This document shows positions 7,550-15,901 of a DNA stretch of 64,000 nt, in pieces (within the stretch, counting starts at the first letter, position 1; each line of letters begins with the position of its first letter). The stretch is from Schumannella luteola (GTDB taxonomy: Bacteria; Actinomycetota; Actinomycetes; Actinomycetales; Microbacteriaceae). Location of the stretch: NCBI RefSeq assembly GCF_013408685.1, contig NZ_JACBZY010000001.1:1922001-1986000 (forward strand), written 5' to 3'. Under the pieces are notes generated by a model, which had not been told where the DNA came from, searched no databases, and saw only the letters and a list, made by a program, of their open reading frames with translations. Both the position numbers and the translations under genes were made by a program.

Positions 7550-8530
7550 ATGGAAACGGACGCGCTGTACCCGCCGATCGAACCGCACGACTCCGGTGAG
7601 CTGGAGGTCGGCGACGGCCACCGCCTCTACTGGGAGGTGAGCGGCAACCCCGACGGCAAGCCGGTCGTCTTCCTGCACGGCGGCCCCGGCGCCGGCACCG
7701 CGCCCTGGCAGCGTCGCTTCTTCGACCCGGAGCGCTATCGCATCGTGCTGTTCGATCAGCGCGCCTGCGGCCGCAGCACGCCGCACGCCGGCGACCCGGA
7801 GACCGACCTCAGCGCGGTGACGACGCAGCACCTGGTCGCCGACATCGAGACCCTGCGCATCCACCTCGGCGTCGACCGCTGGCAGGTTTTCGGCGGATCG
7901 TGGGGCAGCGCCCTCGCGCTCGCCTACGCGCAGGCGCACCCCGAGGCGGTGACCGAGCTCGTGCTGCGCGGCATCTTCACGCTGCGCCGCAGCGAGCTCG
8001 ACTGGTTCTACGAGGGCGGAGCGGCGGCGTTGTTCCCCGACCTGTGGGAGGGCTTCCTCGCGCCGATCCCCGTCGAGGAGAGGACGCCGGGAGGGCTCAT
8101 CCAGGCCTATCACCGCCGGCTCGTCGACCCCGACCCGGCGGTGCACGTGCCGCCGGCCGTCGCGTGGACGATCTGGGAGTCGTCGACGATCACCCTCCGC
8201 CCCGACGCGGAGAAGATCGCCGAGGCGGCCGAGCCGCGCGAGGCCACCGCCTTCGCGCGCATCGAGAACCACTTCTTCGTCAACGGCGGGTGGATGGAGG
8301 AGGGGCAGCTGATCGCGCACGTCGACCGCATCCGCCACATCCCCGCCGTGATCGTGCAGGGCCGCTACGACGCCTGCACGCCGATGGCGACCGCGTGGGA
8401 TCTGCACCGGGCGTGGCCCGAGGCCGAGTTCACGGTCGTCGACGACGCCGGCCACGCCGCATCGGAGCCGGGGATCGCGCGGGCGCTGCGGGCGGCGACC
8501 GATCGCTTCGCCGAGGTGTCGGGCTCGTGA
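7550..8530 (+). CDS. pip: proline iminopeptidase (prolyl aminopeptidase), peptidase S33
   Basis: 326 residues, an alpha/beta hydrolase. Oxyanion-loop motif FLHGGPGAGT (about 41-50), DQRACGRS, nucleophile elbow GGSWGSA with Ser117, and Asp and His of the triad in RYDACTP and DDAGHAAS near the C-terminus. This combination is the prolyl aminopeptidase signature: cytosolic release of N-terminal proline from peptides. The stop overlaps the next start (GTGA), so it is co-transcribed with the arsenate reductase fusion; the link looks incidental. The ATG is 51 nt after nhaA with a weak CAGGCT -10-like box 7 nt upstream. Confidence 0.88.
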   Translation: METDALYPPIEPHDSGELEVGDGHRLYWEVSGNPDGKPVVFLHGGPGAGTAPWQRRFFDPERYRIVLFDQRACGRSTPHAGDPETDLSAVTTQHLVADIETLRIHLGVDRWQVFGGSWGSALALAYAQAHPEAVTELVLRGIFTLRRSELDWFYEGGAAALFPDLWEGFLAPIPVEERTPGGLIQAYHRRLVDPDPAVHVPPAVAWTIWESSTITLRPDAEKIAEAAEPREATAFARIENHFFVNGGWMEEGQLIAHVDRIRHIPAVIVQGRYDACTPMATAWDLHRAWPEAEFTVVDDAGHAASEPGIARALRAATDRFAEVSGS

Positions 8531-9648
8531 GCGGCGTCGAGCCGGAGCGCGAGCCGTCGCCGGCGCGCCCGACCGTCCTCTTCGTCTGCGTGCACAACGC
8601 CGGCCGCTCGCAGATGGCCGCCGCGCTGCTGCGCGAGGTCGCGGGCGACCGCATCGAGGTGCTCTCCGCCGGCAGCGAGCCGGCCGACCAGGTCAACCCG
8701 GTCGCCGTCGCGGCGCTCGCCGAGATCGGCATCGATCTCGGCGAGACGACCCCGCGCATCCTCGCCGTCGACGACGTGCGCGCGAGCGACGTCGTCATCA
8801 CGATGGGATGCGGCGACGCCTGCCCCGTCTTCCCCGGCAAACGCTACGAGGACTGGGCGCTCGACGACCCGGCCGGCCAGCCGCTCGAGCGGGTGCGCCC
8901 GATCTTCAACGAGATCTACCGTCGAGTGACAGTGCTGGCCGCGGAACTGCTCGGCACGACGGTCGAAGCGCTGGTCTTCGATGAGCTCTCCCCCGGCTGG
9001 TTCACGATCGCCCGCGCCCGAGCGTGGAACGCGGGCCAGCTTGCGCTGTGGCATCGGCTGCGCGGGGCGCGGATCATCGAATGGCTGGGTACCGAGGAAG
9101 CGATCCTCGTGGGCGACGACTACGACTGGGCACCCGTCGTCGACACCGGTGCGCGGCAGCACCTCCGGCTCGGTGTGCGCCTCGGTGACGGCGGCTGGCT
9201 GCGCATCCAGGCGGGCGACGAGGGTCCGCTCGTGCTGGAGGAGGCCGACTATCCGGTCATCCACCAATCCCTGCCACCCGAGCCCGGGTCGATCCACCGG
9301 CCTGCCGATCTGAGCGGGTTCCCGGTCGGCGACGTCGAGGGTGTCGAGCTCGCGCTGCGTCGCTACGAGGATCCGGCGAACCAGATCGGCCGGCCCGACC
9401 GCCGGGGCGGAGACCATCCGGTCGAGCTGCTGCTGACCGTGTCCGGCCGGCGGATGCTGCTCATGGCGGCGGAGTACCCCGAGGTTCCCGCGCCGCCGGC
9501 CGACGGCGTGAGCTTCCGCTGGCCCGACGAGAGCCTGGTGGTGTTCCTCGAACCGGAGCGCGCCGACGCTCACCGCTGGCCGGCCGAGCGCGACGAGCTC
9601 GACCGGATCACGATCCCGCCGTCCGGATCCAGTACGCCGGGCGTGTAG
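8527..9648 (+). CDS. arsenate reductase (LMW phosphatase fold) fused to an unknown C-terminal domain
   Basis: 373 residues. Residues about 14-143 are a low-molecular-weight tyrosine-phosphatase-fold arsenate reductase: P-loop CVHNAGRS with Cys21 and Arg27, further cysteines Cys95 and Cys99 in MGCGDACP, and the YEDWALDDPAG motif with the Asp acid. It should reduce arsenate to arsenite with thiol cofactors. Stand-alone members end near here. This one runs on in the same frame for about 230 residues, rich in Trp, Arg and acidic residues (WFTIARARAWNAGQLALWHRL; YDWAPVVDTGARQHLRLGVRLGDGGWLRI), which I cannot assign. The start GTG overlaps pip. No ars regulator or arsenite efflux gene lies nearby. 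Confidence 0.75.
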   Translation: MSGVEPEREPSPARPTVLFVCVHNAGRSQMAAALLREVAGDRIEVLSAGSEPADQVNPVAVAALAEIGIDLGETTPRILAVDDVRASDVVITMGCGDACPVFPGKRYEDWALDDPAGQPLERVRPIFNEIYRRVTVLAAELLGTTVEALVFDELSPGWFTIARARAWNAGQLALWHRLRGARIIEWLGTEEAILVGDDYDWAPVVDTGARQHLRLGVRLGDGGWLRIQAGDEGPLVLEEADYPVIHQSLPPEPGSIHRPADLSGFPVGDVEGVELALRRYEDPANQIGRPDRRGGDHPVELLLTVSGRRMLLMAAEYPEVPAPPADGVSFRWPDESLVVFLEPERADAHRWPAERDELDRITIPPSGSSTPGV

Positions 9649-9738
9649 CCGCGGCAGCCTGCGCCGCCACAGCCGACACCGCTGTGCCGCCATGAAACGG
9701 CGCCCCGCGGGGCTTACCGCGGCGTCCGCGGCGCGGTC

Positions 9739-9744
9739 TAACCT
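9739..9744 (+). promoter_or_regulatory. -10 box TAACCT upstream of hen1
   Basis: TAACCT fits the local TANNNT consensus and would give a leader of about 27 nt before GTG 9778, with a GGAAG Shine-Dalgarno-like stretch. Confidence 0.4.
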
Positions 9745-9777
9745 GAGCGGAACACCGACAAGCCCACCGGAAGCACC

Positions 9778-11157
9778 GTGCTCCTCACTCTCAGCTACTC
9801 CGCCCCGAACGCCACCGACCTCGGCTACCTGCTGCACAAGCATCCCGATCGCCACCAGTCCTTCTCCTTGAGCGTGGGGCGCGCGCACGTCTTCTACCCG
9901 CAGGCCGACGACGACCGGTGCACGGCCGCCCTGATGCTCGAGGTGGATGCGATCGACCTGGTGCGCAGCAAGCGCCTCAAGGCGAGCGACGCCTTCAGCC
10001 TCGGCCACTACGTCAACGACCGGCCGTACGCCTCGTCGTCGATGCTCGCCGTCGCGATCGGCCAGGTCTTCCGCACGGCGATGACCGGGCGCTGCGATGC
10101 CCGACCCGAGCTCGCGGCGACGCCGCTGGCGCTCGAGGTCGAGCTGACGTCGGTGCCGGTCCGCGGCGGCGACGACCTCGTGCGCCGGCTGTTCGCGCCG
10201 CTCGGCTGGAGCGTCGAGGTGACCCCGACGCCGCTCGACGCGTCGTTCCCGGCCTGGGGCGATTCGCCGTACTCGACGGTGCGGCTCGCGGGCGAGCTGC
10301 TGCTCGGCGCCGCGCTGCGGCAGATCTACGTGCTGCTGCCGGTGCTCGACGACACGAAGCACTACTGGGTCAGCGACGACGAGGTCGGCAAGCTGCTGCG
10401 CGCCGGCGAGGGCTGGCTCGCCGTGCACCCCGAGCGCGAGCTGATCACGCGGCGGTACCTGGCGCACCAGCGGTCGATGGTGGTGGATGCGACGGCCCGG
10501 CTCGTCGAGTCCGGCGACGACGTCGCGGTCGAGACCCCCGAGGTGAACACGGCGGCGCCGCTCTACCAGTTGCGCGCCGAGGCCGTCATGACGGCGCTGA
10601 AGGATGTCGGCGCGCGCCGCGTCGCCGACGTCGGCTGCGGTGAGGGGGCGCTGCTGCGCCGCCTGCTCGTCGACCCCGTCTTCACGCAGATCACCGGATC
10701 CGATGTCGCAGCGCGTGAGCTCGCGAAGGCGGAGGAGGCGCTGAACCTGCGCGAGCTCAGCGACCGGCAACGTGAGCGCATCCGACTCATCCAGTCGTCC
10801 GCGACCTATCACGACCCGCGACTGCGCGATCAGGACGCGATCGTGCTCATGGAGGTCGTCGAGCACCTCGAGCCCGAGCGGCTGCCCGCGCTGGTCGGCT
10901 CGATCTTCGGCGACGCGAAGCCGGGCGCCGTGATCGTCACGACGCCGAACGCCGACTACAACCCGCTCTACCCGGCGCTGCCTGCCGGGCGGTTCCGGCA
11001 TCCCGACCACCGTTTCGAGTGGACGCGCGCCGAGTTCGCCGACTGGGCCGCGACCGTCGGCGCGACGCACGGCTACGTCGTCGAGCACCGCACGATCGGC
11101 GAGGTGGACGCGGCGGCCGGCTCGCCCACCCAGCTCGCCCTGTTCCGGAGGATCTGA
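9778..11157 (+). CDS. hen1: 3'-terminal RNA ribose 2'-O-methyltransferase Hen1
   Basis: 459 residues. The N-terminal half (about 1-240) is the bacterial Hen1 ligase-activating domain (DLGYLLHKHPDR, HVFYPQ, YVNDRPYASSSMLAVAIGQVF). The C-terminal half is a SAM methyltransferase with DVGCGEG (284-290) and the Mn-dependent Hen1 site ExxEH (Glu359, Glu362, His363) plus His408/His411 in the HPDHRFEW motif. It methylates the 2'-OH at the repair junction, so the repaired RNA cannot be cut again at the same place, and it activates its partner Pnkp. The stop overlaps the pnkp ATG (TGATG). GTG 9778 gives the conserved family N-terminus. Confidence 0.95.
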   Translation: MLLTLSYSAPNATDLGYLLHKHPDRHQSFSLSVGRAHVFYPQADDDRCTAALMLEVDAIDLVRSKRLKASDAFSLGHYVNDRPYASSSMLAVAIGQVFRTAMTGRCDARPELAATPLALEVELTSVPVRGGDDLVRRLFAPLGWSVEVTPTPLDASFPAWGDSPYSTVRLAGELLLGAALRQIYVLLPVLDDTKHYWVSDDEVGKLLRAGEGWLAVHPERELITRRYLAHQRSMVVDATARLVESGDDVAVETPEVNTAAPLYQLRAEAVMTALKDVGARRVADVGCGEGALLRRLLVDPVFTQITGSDVAARELAKAEEALNLRELSDRQRERIRLIQSSATYHDPRLRDQDAIVLMEVVEHLEPERLPALVGSIFGDAKPGAVIVTTPNADYNPLYPALPAGRFRHPDHRFEWTRAEFADWAATVGATHGYVVEHRTIGEVDAAAGSPTQLALFRRI

Positions 11158-13694
11158 TGGCCGCCCTCACCGTGCCCGACATGTCGCTCGTGGTGCTCGT
11201 CGGCACCAGCGGCTCGGGCAAGTCGACCTTCGCGCGCGAGAAGTTCGCGCCCTTCGAGACGCTGTCGAGCGACTTCTTCCGCGGCCTCGTGTCGAACGAC
11301 GAGAACAGCCAGGCGGCGACCGGCGCGGCGTTCGAGGCGCTGCGCTTCGTCGCCGGCCAGCGACTCAAGGCCGGGTTGCTCACCGTGATCGACGCGACGA
11401 ACGTGCGGTCGGAAGACCGTCGCTCGCTCGTGCAGCTGGCTCGCGATCATGACGTGCTGCCCGTCGCGATCGTGCTCGACGTTCCGGAGCGCGTCTGCAT
11501 CGAGCGCAACGCCGCTCGCAGCGACCGCGACTTCGGTGCGCGCGTGATCAAGCGCCAGCACGACGAGCTGCGTCGCAGTATGCGGTCGCTCGGCAAGGAG
11601 GGCTTCCGCCGCGTGCACACCCTCGACGGCGTCGACGCGATCGCCGCCGCCGAGATCGTGCGCGAGCCGCTGCTCAACGACCTCCGCCACGAGACGGGTC
11701 CCTTCGACGCGATCGGCGACGTGCACGGCTGCCGCTCCGAGCTCGAGGCGCTGCTGGGCGAGCTCGGCTACGTGCTGCAGCGCGACGAGCTCGGACGTCC
11801 GGTGGATGCGGTGCACCCCGAGGGGCGCCGCGCGATCTTCCTCGGCGACCTCGTCGACCGCGGGCCCGACACCCCTGGCGTGCTGCGCCTGGCGATGGGG
11901 ATGGTGCGCAGCGGCCACGCGCTCGCCGTGCCCGGCAACCACGAAGCCAAGCTGGTGCGCTCCCTGCAGGGCAAGCGCGTGCAGACGAGCCACGGTCTCG
12001 CCGAGACGCTGACGCAGCTCGCCGCCGAGACGCCCGAGTTCCGTGCCGAGGTCGAGCGCTTCGCCCACTCGCTGGTCGGCCACCTCGTGCTCGACGAGGG
12101 GCGTCTCGTGGTCGCGCACGCCGGACTCATCGAGGCGTATCAGGGGCGCGCATCCGGCCGCGTGCGCTCCTTCGCGCTCTACGGCGACACGACCGGCGAG
12201 ACCGACGAGTACGGTCTGCCGGTGCGTCTGCCGTGGGCCGACGACTACCGCGGCTCGGCCACCGTGCTCTACGGTCACACGCCGACGCTCGACGCCGAGT
12301 GGGTCAACAACACGATGTGCCTCGACACGGGCTGCGTCTTCGGCGGCAAGCTGTCGGCGCTGCGCTACCCCGAGCGCGAGGTCGTCTCGGTGCCGGCCGA
12401 GCAGGTCTGGTACGAGCCGGTGAAGCCGCTCGCGCCGGTCGTCCCCGTGGCCGAGCAGCGCGCCGCGGGCTCGCTGTCGATCGAGGATGTGCTGGGCAAG
12501 CAGGTCGTCGAGACCGGCACGCACGGCCGCATCACCGTGCGCGAAGACCACGCCGCGGGCGCTCTCGAGGTGATGAGCCGCTGGGCCATCGACCCGCGCC
12601 ACCTCATGTACCTGCCGCCGACCATGAGCCCGCCGGCCACCTCGAAGCGCGCGGATCTGCTCGAGCACCCCGACGAGGCCTTCGCGTACTACCGATCCGA
12701 GGGCGTCACCGAGCTCGTGTGCGAGGAGAAGCACATGGGATCGCGCGCGGTCGTGCTGCTGACTCGCAACCCGGCGCGCTTCGACGCACCAGCCGGCTGG
12801 CGCGGCGTGGTGCACACCCGCACGGGTCGCGCGTTCTTCGACGACGCGACGAACGACGAGTTCCTGCGCCGGCTGGATGCTGCGGTCGAGTCGGCGGGAC
12901 TCTGGCAGGAGCTGCAGAGCGACTGGCTGCTGCTCGACGCCGAGCTGCTGCCCTGGTCGCTCAAGGCCGGCGACATGATCCGCGACCAGTACGCGGCGGT
13001 CGGCGCCGCCGCGACCGGAGCACTGCCGCATGCCGTCGCAGCGCTCGCCGCGGCCGCCGAGCGCGGTGTCGACGTCGGCGACCTGCTCGCGCGGACCCGC
13101 GCTCGCGCCGACGACGCGTCGCTCTACGTCGACGCCTACCGCCGCTACAGCGCGCAGACCGAGGGGCTCGCGGGCGTCCAGCTGGCGCCGTTCCAGGTGC
13201 TCGCGGCCGAGGGCGCGACCTTCGCGACGCGTCCGCACTCCTGGCACCTCGACGTGGCCGCGCGACTCGCGGCGGCGGATGCCGAACTCATCCGGCAGAC
13301 CCGCTCGCTCGCGGTCGACCTCGGCGACGACGCGTCGGTCGCGGCGGCCATCGAGTGGTGGGATGCGCTCACCGCCGACGGGGGAGAGGGCATGGTCGTC
13401 AAGCCGATGGCCAACCTCACCCGTCTCGGCAAGGGGCTCGTGCAGCCGGGCGTCAAGGTGCGCGGCCGCGAGTACCTGCGCATCATCTACGGCCCCGACT
13501 ACACCGAGCCTGAGAACCTCGCCCGCCTGCGCGACCGCAACGTCGCGCACAAGCGCTCGCTCGCGCTGCGCGAGTACTCGCTCGGCCTCGAATCGCTCGA
13601 TCGTCTCGTGCGCGGGGAGCCGCTGTGGCGCATCCACCAGGCCGTCTTCGCGGTGCTGGCGATGGAGTCCGAGCCGGTGGATCCGCGGTTGTGA
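11157..13694 (+). CDS. pnkp: polynucleotide kinase-phosphatase Pnkp (RNA end-healing and sealing)
   Basis: 845 residues in three modules. An N-terminal P-loop kinase has GTSGSGKST (16-24). The central metallophosphoesterase has GDVHGC (187-192), GDLVDRG (230-236) and GNHE (260-263). The C-terminal ligase-like adenylyltransferase has its Lys525 nucleophile in EKHMGSR. Pnkp heals cut RNA ends (5' kinase, removal of 2',3'-cyclic phosphate) and, with Hen1, ligates them. All three active-site sets appear intact and the length is normal. Start ATG 11157 overlaps hen1. Together the genes form a complete RNA-repair operon, thought to restore tRNAs cut by ribotoxins. Confidence 0.95.
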   Translation: MAALTVPDMSLVVLVGTSGSGKSTFAREKFAPFETLSSDFFRGLVSNDENSQAATGAAFEALRFVAGQRLKAGLLTVIDATNVRSEDRRSLVQLARDHDVLPVAIVLDVPERVCIERNAARSDRDFGARVIKRQHDELRRSMRSLGKEGFRRVHTLDGVDAIAAAEIVREPLLNDLRHETGPFDAIGDVHGCRSELEALLGELGYVLQRDELGRPVDAVHPEGRRAIFLGDLVDRGPDTPGVLRLAMGMVRSGHALAVPGNHEAKLVRSLQGKRVQTSHGLAETLTQLAAETPEFRAEVERFAHSLVGHLVLDEGRLVVAHAGLIEAYQGRASGRVRSFALYGDTTGETDEYGLPVRLPWADDYRGSATVLYGHTPTLDAEWVNNTMCLDTGCVFGGKLSALRYPEREVVSVPAEQVWYEPVKPLAPVVPVAEQRAAGSLSIEDVLGKQVVETGTHGRITVREDHAAGALEVMSRWAIDPRHLMYLPPTMSPPATSKRADLLEHPDEAFAYYRSEGVTELVCEEKHMGSRAVVLLTRNPARFDAPAGWRGVVHTRTGRAFFDDATNDEFLRRLDAAVESAGLWQELQSDWLLLDAELLPWSLKAGDMIRDQYAAVGAAATGALPHAVAALAAAAERGVDVGDLLARTRARADDASLYVDAYRRYSAQTEGLAGVQLAPFQVLAAEGATFATRPHSWHLDVAARLAAADAELIRQTRSLAVDLGDDASVAAAIEWWDALTADGGEGMVVKPMANLTRLGKGLVQPGVKVRGREYLRIIYGPDYTEPENLARLRDRNVAHKRSLALREYSLGLESLDRLVRGEPLWRIHQAVFAVLAMESEPVDPRL

Positions 13695-13695
13695 A

Positions 13696-14187
13696 TCACT
13701 GAGGGAATCGATCGGGGAAGAGGGCGCACTCTTCGCGCCAGATCGAGATGGCGAGGCGGAGGTCGTCGGCATCCAAGCTCAGGTCGACGAAGAACTCGGC
13801 CTGCCGGCCTGCGGAGTCGCTTCGTCGCGATGGGGGAGCCGATTCTGCGCGGAGGAAGACGCGCAATGTGACGGACGTCGTCGTGCGGGCGATGAACCCG
13901 AAGCCGATGTTGGGCTCAAGGGCCGAGAACTGAGGTTCGCCGTCGAACAAGCCGTCGACGGTCGTTTCGACCTCGTCGCGAAGCACCTCCGCGAGCCAGG
14001 TGCCGAGCGCGCGTGCGTCGTCGACCTGGAGCGCCGGATCGCGGAAGCCCCATTCCTCATCGCCGGCCCGGACGTGACCCTCGATGATCAGCCAGTTGAG
14101 GTCGTCATGGTCGACCGTCGAGGGGAATTCGTAGTCGACAGGTCTGATGACGACCACGTCTCCACTTGTGCCGTCTCGCAATTCCAT
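13696..14187 (-). CDS. WapI-like immunity-family protein
   Basis: 163 residues from ATG 14187. The pattern MELRDGTSG...VVIRPVDYEFPS..DHDDLNWLIIEG, then WGFRDPAL, a WLAEVL helix and FSALEPNIGFGF resembles the WapI immunity family, whose founder neutralises the WapA tRNase of Bacillus; the match rests on memory of the motif pattern, without a search. No signal peptide or membrane helix. The stop lies one base beyond that of pnkp on the opposite strand, so the two genes converge with no gap. No polymorphic-toxin gene is visible, so it may be an orphan immunity gene or a domain reused for another purpose. Confidence 0.5.
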   Translation of the reverse strand: MELRDGTSGDVVVIRPVDYEFPSTVDHDDLNWLIIEGHVRAGDEEWGFRDPALQVDDARALGTWLAEVLRDEVETTVDGLFDGEPQFSALEPNIGFGFIARTTTSVTLRVFLRAESAPPSRRSDSAGRQAEFFVDLSLDADDLRLAISIWREECALFPDRFPQ

Positions 14188-14197
14188 GGCCCGCGGG

Positions 14198-14545
14198 TCA
14201 GCCGTTCGCAGGGGGCGCAGTCGCACTCGCGGCCTTCGGCGCGCGCTTCTTGCGCACCTCGCGCAGCACGATCTGCTCGGGGCAGACGGTGCTGAGGAAG
14301 TCGCCGACCGAGAGGGCGAGGTTGTCGGCGACGAGGGAGTAGAGGATGCGGTTCGCATCCCGACGCTCGCTCACGAGTCCGGCCTGGCGCAGCACGCCGA
14401 GGTGCCGCGAGATGGTCGGGCCCGAGGCGCTGAACTTGGCGGCGATCTCGCCGGCCGGCAGCTCGCCGTCTTTCAGATCCTGCAGGATCTGGCGCCGCGT
14501 GGGGTGCGCGAGCGCGGCGAAGATGTCGCTCGCGGTGTCTGCCAT
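14198..14545 (-). CDS. ArsR/SmtB-family transcriptional repressor
   Basis: 115 residues with a winged helix: IFAALAHPTRRQILQDLKDGELPAGEIAAKF, recognition helix SGPTISRHLGVLRQAGLV and wing ERRDANRILYSLV. No CxC metal-binding motif is present, so it is more like the SdpR/YczG subgroup than a metal sensor. The tail is Lys/Ala-rich. It is divergent from the NAD(P)-dependent oxidoreductase gene, with TTAGC repeats in between; that gene is its likely target. Confidence 0.85.
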   Translation of the reverse strand: MADTASDIFAALAHPTRRQILQDLKDGELPAGEIAAKFSASGPTISRHLGVLRQAGLVSERRDANRILYSLVADNLALSVGDFLSTVCPEQIVLREVRKKRAPKAASATAPPANG

Positions 14546-14553
14546 GTTTGCAA

Positions 14554-14607
14554 TTTAGCACTGAAGCTAGATATAACCGAGCAAGTTAGCCATTTAGCGA
14601 AATAGCT
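14554..14607. promoter_or_regulatory. AT-rich divergent control region with TTAGC boxes
   Basis: Between the ArsR gene and the oxidoreductase lie TTTAGC (14554), an inverted GCTA (14566), GTTAGC (14585), TTTAGC (14593) and ATAGCT (14602). TAGC-N6-GCTA at 14556-14569 is a small palindrome. The patch is much lower in GC than its surroundings. ArsR-type proteins bind such imperfect dyads near their promoters. Confidence 0.5.
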
Positions 14608-14619
14608 CAGGAGTCGATC

Positions 14620-15504
14620 ATGCGCATCGCCATCACCGGAGGCACCGGATTCGTCGGACGCCACCTCGCCGCCCGGCTCGACCCCTCCGACACCGTCATC
14701 GTGTCGCGCCGCACCGGCGTCGAGATCGACGACGTGGATGCGCTCGCCGCGGCCTTCGCGGGCTGCGACGCCGTCGCCCACTGCGCCGGCATCAACCGCG
14801 AGATCGGCGACCAGACGTTCCAGCGCGTGCACGTCGACGGCACCCGCGCCGTGATCGAGGCGGCTCGCCGCGCGGGGGTGAAGCGCATCGTGCTGCTCAG
14901 CTTCCTGCGCGCCCGCCCCGACTGCGGCTCGCCGTACCACGAGAGCAAATGGGCGGCCGAGCAGCTCGTGCGGGCCTCGGGTCTCGACTACACGATCCTC
15001 AAGTCGGGCATGGTCTACGGACGCGGCGACCACATGGTCGACCACGTCACGAAGGCGGTGCGCACCCTGCCGGTGTTCGGCACGGTCGGCTTCCGCGAGC
15101 GCACGGTGCGTCCGGTGCCGGTCGACGACGAGGTGGATGTGCTGCTCGCGGCTCTCGAGGGGCGCATCGCCGAGCCGACGGTCGCGGTCATGGGCGCTGA
15201 GGAGCTGCCACTCGGCGACGCCGTGCGCCGCATCGCCCGCGTCGCCGGAGGCCGCGTGCTCTACGTGCCGCTGCCGGTGTGGGCGATCCGGGTGCTGGCG
15301 CAGCTGACCGAGTGGACGATGAAGGTGCCGCTCGTCGCCAAGGCCCAGGCCGTGATGCTCGGCGAGGGCGTGAGCGAGGCGCTGCCGCGCGCGCCCGAGC
15401 CGCCCGCCGACATCCGCCCGCACCGCCGCTTCGACGACGACCGCATCCGCGCCGCCCTCCCCGACGGCGGCTTCACCTGCCGCGACCTGCGCTGGGTGCG
15501 CTGA
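14620..15504 (+). CDS. NAD(P)-dependent atypical SDR (NDUFA9/NmrA-like)
   Basis: 294 residues starting with the Rossmann motif ITGGTGFVG (5-13), then CAGINREIGDQTFQRVHVDGT and YHESKWAAEQLVR (Tyr and Lys of the extended SDR site) and SGMVYGRGD. It resembles the NDUFA9-like group of atypical short-chain dehydrogenases. The substrate is unknown. AGGAG at 14609-14613 sets the ATG. The last 32 nt overlap the convergent ImmA gene. The divergent ArsR regulator probably controls it; such pairs are common in actinobacteria. Confidence 0.78.
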   Translation: MRIAITGGTGFVGRHLAARLDPSDTVIVSRRTGVEIDDVDALAAAFAGCDAVAHCAGINREIGDQTFQRVHVDGTRAVIEAARRAGVKRIVLLSFLRARPDCGSPYHESKWAAEQLVRASGLDYTILKSGMVYGRGDHMVDHVTKAVRTLPVFGTVGFRERTVRPVPVDDEVDVLLAALEGRIAEPTVAVMGAEELPLGDAVRRIARVAGGRVLYVPLPVWAIRVLAQLTEWTMKVPLVAKAQAVMLGEGVSEALPRAPEPPADIRPHRRFDDDRIRAALPDGGFTCRDLRWVR

Positions 15505-15901
15505 GTCGCGAGTCGCGCGGGGGTGCTGCTCGCACGGCGGATCGGCTGTCGGCGGCGCCCGACAGATACGCGAGCATGAGCTTCTTCGTGACGTCGAGCT
15601 CATAGGCCCAGCGGGTCGGCTGCGCTGGGTACGCGGCAGCGAGTCGGACGAGCTGACCGTGGTCGATGAGTCGCAGCGCTGCCCACTGATCGGCGGTGCG
15701 CTCATTTCGCGGTGTCGACGTGCTGTGACCCAGCGCCGCGTGACCGAGTTCGTGAGCGAGTGTGCAGCGCTCGGCCACGGGTCCGAGCCCCGATCGCAGA
15801 AGGATCAGGCGATGATCGTCGTACCAGCGCCCCGCCTCCGGGATCGCGGAGGTCTCGACGCGGATGCCCATCCGCCGAGCGGCATCCCACGGATCGATCA
15901 T
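15473..15901 (-). CDS. ImmA/IrrE-family metallopeptidase
   Basis: 142 residues. Zinc-peptidase motif HELGH (His50, Glu51, His54) in AERCTLAHELGHAALGH, with a downstream Glu in RNERTADQWAAL as the probable third ligand: the COG2856 ImmA/IrrE fold. Members cleave a cognate Xre-type repressor (ImmR in ICEBs1, DdrO in Deinococcus). The ATG shares bases with the stop of the upstream Xre gene (TGATG overlap), so the two are translated together. The C-terminal 30 residues are low-complexity Ala/Arg. The 3' end overlaps the oxidoreductase gene by 32 nt. Confidence 0.8.
   Translation of the reverse strand: MIDPWDAARRMGIRVETSAIPEAGRWYDDHRLILLRSGLGPVAERCTLAHELGHAALGHSTSTPRNERTADQWAALRLIDHGQLVRLAAAYPAQPTRWAYELDVTKKLMLAYLSGAADSRSAVRAAPPRDSRLSAPSAGRGR

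Noticed and set aside
6098-8455. 785-codon minus-strand frame over nhaA and pip
   Set aside because: Composition is His/Arg/Asp-rich and repetitive, and it opposes two well-recognised genes; it arises from third-position GC.
11073-13772. 899-codon minus-strand frame opposite pnkp
   Set aside because: Shadow of the Pnkp gene; no domain features.
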